From contig JAEWEK010000099.1 of assembly GCA_023389425.1 (NCBI GenBank), positions 1-18,228 on the forward strand: a stretch of DNA of 18,228 nt, read 5' to 3'. Source of the DNA: Pseudomonadota bacterium (GTDB lineage Bacteria; Pseudomonadota; Gammaproteobacteria; Burkholderiales; Burkholderiaceae_D). Shown one piece after another: positions 16,182-18,228 of this stretch (the first letter of the stretch is position 1; every line of letters starts with the position of its first letter). A model generated the notes under the pieces. That model was not told the DNA's origin and made no database searches. It saw only the letters and a program-made list of their open reading frames with translations. Position numbers and translations under genes: made by a program.

Positions 16182-16212
16182 TCTTGGAATGCCCCCGAGG
16201 GATGGAGACCGT

Positions 16213-18228
16213 ATGCGCCGCCTGTTTTACGCCTTGTCCCTGAGCTTCTTGTGTGGGGCGGCCGCGGCCGCGCCGATGGTGCAGCAGTTTTCCCCGCAGG
16301 GCGTGGTCAAGAAAGTGCGGCAGGTGAGCGCGCGCTTCGCCACCCAGATGGTCGCGTTCGGCGACCTGCGGGCGGCCGATCCGTTCGCGGTCGATTGCGC
16401 GGTGCCCGGCCACGGGCGCTGGGTCGACGGCGCCACCTGGAGCTACGATTTCGAGCGCGACTTGCCGGGCGCCGTCGCCTGCCGCTTCACGCTGAAGGAT
16501 GCCGTGCGCGACCTGGCCGGCGCGGCGCTGGAGGGCGAGCGCGCGTTTGCGCTGTCCACCGGCGGCCCGCAAGTGGTGCAAAGCCTGCCGCGCGAGGGCG
16601 CCGGCAATATCGACGAACAGCAGGTGTTCCTGCTGATGCTCGACGCCATCCCGCGCGAGGACACGGTGGCCGCCAACGCATGGTGCAGCGTCGACGGCGT
16701 CAACGAAAAAATCGGCGTGCGCGTGCTCACCGGCGCCGAGCGCGAGCGCTATCTTGCGCTCAGCCGCAATCTGCTGGACCGCTACCTGACCGTCTATTAC
16801 AAGGCGCACGGCGTGGTCTGGCGCGCCGGCGTCACCATGCGCAACCATGCGAAGGAGCAGCTGCCGGTGCAGGTCGTCCAGTGCCAGCGCACCCTCCCGG
16901 CCGACCGCGACGTGACGCTGGTGTGGGGTGCCGGCATCGCGGCCGGCAACGGCATCGCCACCACCGAAGACCACAAGCTGGCCTTCCGCACCCGCCCCGA
17001 CTTCAGCGCCAAGGCCACTTGCGAGCGCATGAACGCGAAGGCCGGCTGCATTCCCTTCCTGCCGGTCCGGCTGGCGCTGTCCTCGCCGGTGGCGGCGCGC
17101 GATGCGCTGGCGGCCTGGCTGCAGGCGCCGGGCGGCCAGCGCTTCAAGGCGCGGCCCGAACGCAGCGAGCGCGAGCAACCCTTCCTCACCCAGGTCGTGT
17201 TCGACGGCCCGTTCCCGGAACGCGCCGCGCTCAAGCTGCACCTGCCGGCCGGCCTGAAGGACGATGCCGGCCGCACGCTGGTGAATGCGGCCCGCTTTCC
17301 GCTCGAGCTGCGCACCGACGAGCAGCCGCCGCTGCTCAAGTTCGCCGCCCCTTTCGGCATCATCGAAGCCAGGGGCGAGCGCATGCTGCCGGTCACGGTA
17401 CGCAATGTCGAGCCGGTGTTGTCCGGCCGGATGCAGAGTGCCGGATCGAGCCTGCGCCTGGGCCCGGACCAGGACGCGCAGGTGCTGGTCTGGCTCGCCA
17501 AGCTGTCCAACGAGCGCGGCAACTGGAACATCGATTTCCCGTACGGGAAGGAGCTGGAAAGCCCGCTGCTGAAGAATAACCCGGCGGCCCAGCGCTTCTC
17601 CCTGCCCAAGCCCAACGGCAAGCGCGCCTTCGAGGTGATCGGCATTCCGCTGAAGCGGCCCGGCTTCCACGTGGTCGAACTGGCCAGCCCCCGGCTCGGC
17701 GCCGCGCTCGACAAGCCGGGCGCCACTGCCTATGTGCGCAGCGCCGCGCTGGTCACCAACATGGCCGCCCACTTCGAGCACGGCGCCCAGTCCTCGCTGG
17801 TGTGGGTGACCTCGCTCGACAAGGGCCAGCCGGTGGCCGGCGCCAGGGTCGTGGTGCGCGACTGCCATGGCGCCGAGCTCTGGAGCGGCGCCAGCGATGC
17901 CCAGGGCGTCGCGCGCATCGCGGCCGAGCTGCCGGAATCGCGCTGCAGCTGGCGCAGCCAGTATTACGTCAGCGCGCGCAAGGGCGACGACTTCACCTTC
18001 ACGCTGTCGGACTGGGACCGCGGCATCGAACCGTGGCGCTTCCACCTGCCGACCGGCGGGCCGTTCGACGACACGCGCATCGCCGCCACCGTGTTCGACC
18101 GCACCCTGCTGCGTGCCGGCGAAACGGTCCACATGAAGCACTTCCTGCGCCGTCATACCGAGGCCGGCTTCGCCTTCGTCGGCGCGGGCGACAGTCATCC
18201 GCACGGCGGCGACAGCGTGCTGCCGTCC
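16213..18228 (+). CDS. Bacterial alpha-2-macroglobulin family protein (3' end outside window)
   Basis: The frame is open from the ATG at 16213 to the right edge, giving 672 residues and no stop. The ATG follows GGAG by 5 nt. The N-terminus is a Sec signal peptide (MRRLFYALSLSFLCG then AAAAAP, cleavage near residue 20). Cys14 is not in a lipobox, so unlike E. coli YfhM it is probably periplasmic and not a lipoprotein. A characteristic MG-type domain starts near residue 530 (VWVTSLDKGQPVAGARVVVRD). The next domain shows FDRTLLRAGETVHMKHFLR at about 628, both hallmarks of bacterial A2Ms. The family traps foreign proteases in the periplasm through a thioester (CxEQ) that would lie further downstream and cannot be checked. 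The usual partner PBP1C is not upstream and may follow. Family length is typically 1500-2000 residues, so more than half is missing here. Confidence 0.88.
   Translation, partial: MRRLFYALSLSFLCGAAAAAPMVQQFSPQGVVKKVRQVSARFATQMVAFGDLRAADPFAVDCAVPGHGRWVDGATWSYDFERDLPGAVACRFTLKDAVRDLAGAALEGERAFALSTGGPQVVQSLPREGAGNIDEQQVFLLMLDAIPREDTVAANAWCSVDGVNEKIGVRVLTGAERERYLALSRNLLDRYLTVYYKAHGVVWRAGVTMRNHAKEQLPVQVVQCQRTLPADRDVTLVWGAGIAAGNGIATTEDHKLAFRTRPDFSAKATCERMNAKAGCIPFLPVRLALSSPVAARDALAAWLQAPGGQRFKARPERSEREQPFLTQVVFDGPFPERAALKLHLPAGLKDDAGRTLVNAARFPLELRTDEQPPLLKFAAPFGIIEARGERMLPVTVRNVEPVLSGRMQSAGSSLRLGPDQDAQVLVWLAKLSNERGNWNIDFPYGKELESPLLKNNPAAQRFSLPKPNGKRAFEVIGIPLKRPGFHVVELASPRLGAALDKPGATAYVRSAALVTNMAAHFEHGAQSSLVWVTSLDKGQPVAGARVVVRDCHGAELWSGASDAQGVARIAAELPESRCSWRSQYYVSARKGDDFTFTLSDWDRGIEPWRFHLPTGGPFDDTRIAATVFDRTLLRAGETVHMKHFLRRHTEAGFAFVGAGDSHPHGGDSVLPS

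Noticed and set aside
16063..18204. A 713-codon - strand frame opposite the alpha-2-macroglobulin
   Set aside because: The + frame has a signal peptide, a Shine-Dalgarno and macroglobulin motifs; the - frame has none and is a shadow.

Overview
The window is GC-rich, densely coding bacterial chromosome. Third codon positions are almost always G or C, and large antisense frames stay open as a result. The gene order yhdP-like, Nit1-type amidohydrolase, tldD is an arrangement known from Burkholderiales. The sequence style suggests Oxalobacteraceae (Massilia/Duganella-like). This assignment is inference; no rRNA or species marker is present.

Layout. (1) Positions 2-4902, + strand: the 3' part of a yhdP-like AsmA-family gene (its start lies left of the window), overlapping by 4 bp a nitrilase-family deaminated-glutathione amidase. 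A bidirectional hairpin terminator follows. (2) Positions 4973-11276, - strand: an accessory block set between the amidase and tldD. In transcription order it holds a LytS/AlgZ-type membrane histidine kinase, its LytTR response regulator (4-bp overlap), and a 1395-residue protein with ten tandem VCBS repeats. (3) Positions 11504-12964, + strand: tldD with its terminator. (4) Positions 13055-15943, - strand: a TonB-dependent outer-membrane receptor. (5) From 16213 to the right edge, + strand: the N-terminal 672 residues of a bacterial alpha-2-macroglobulin.

The most interesting part is 9160-9390. The leader of the VCBS gene folds like a class I cyclic-di-GMP (GEMM) riboswitch: a GNRA-capped stem, the conserved AAAGCC segment, a second stem-loop and the closing AGCCGGGTTGC segment. 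This would place a large repeat-rich, probably secreted adhesin under second-messenger control. The leader also moves the VCBS start, because the most upstream ATG lies in an aptamer loop and the start at 9160 follows the leader. The aptamer segment GGTTGC is complementary to GCAACC just before the start codon, which suggests a translational switch. The aptamer's 5' strand departs from the usual consensus.

A second regulatory signal lies upstream of the kinase gene. An exact 11-bp direct repeat with a 21-bp period sits just upstream of a weak promoter. This is the geometry expected of a LytTR-type operator, so the two-component system may regulate itself.

Three of the longest open frames (about 1436, 898 and 713 codons) are antisense shadows of the VCBS, receptor and macroglobulin genes and are not annotated.
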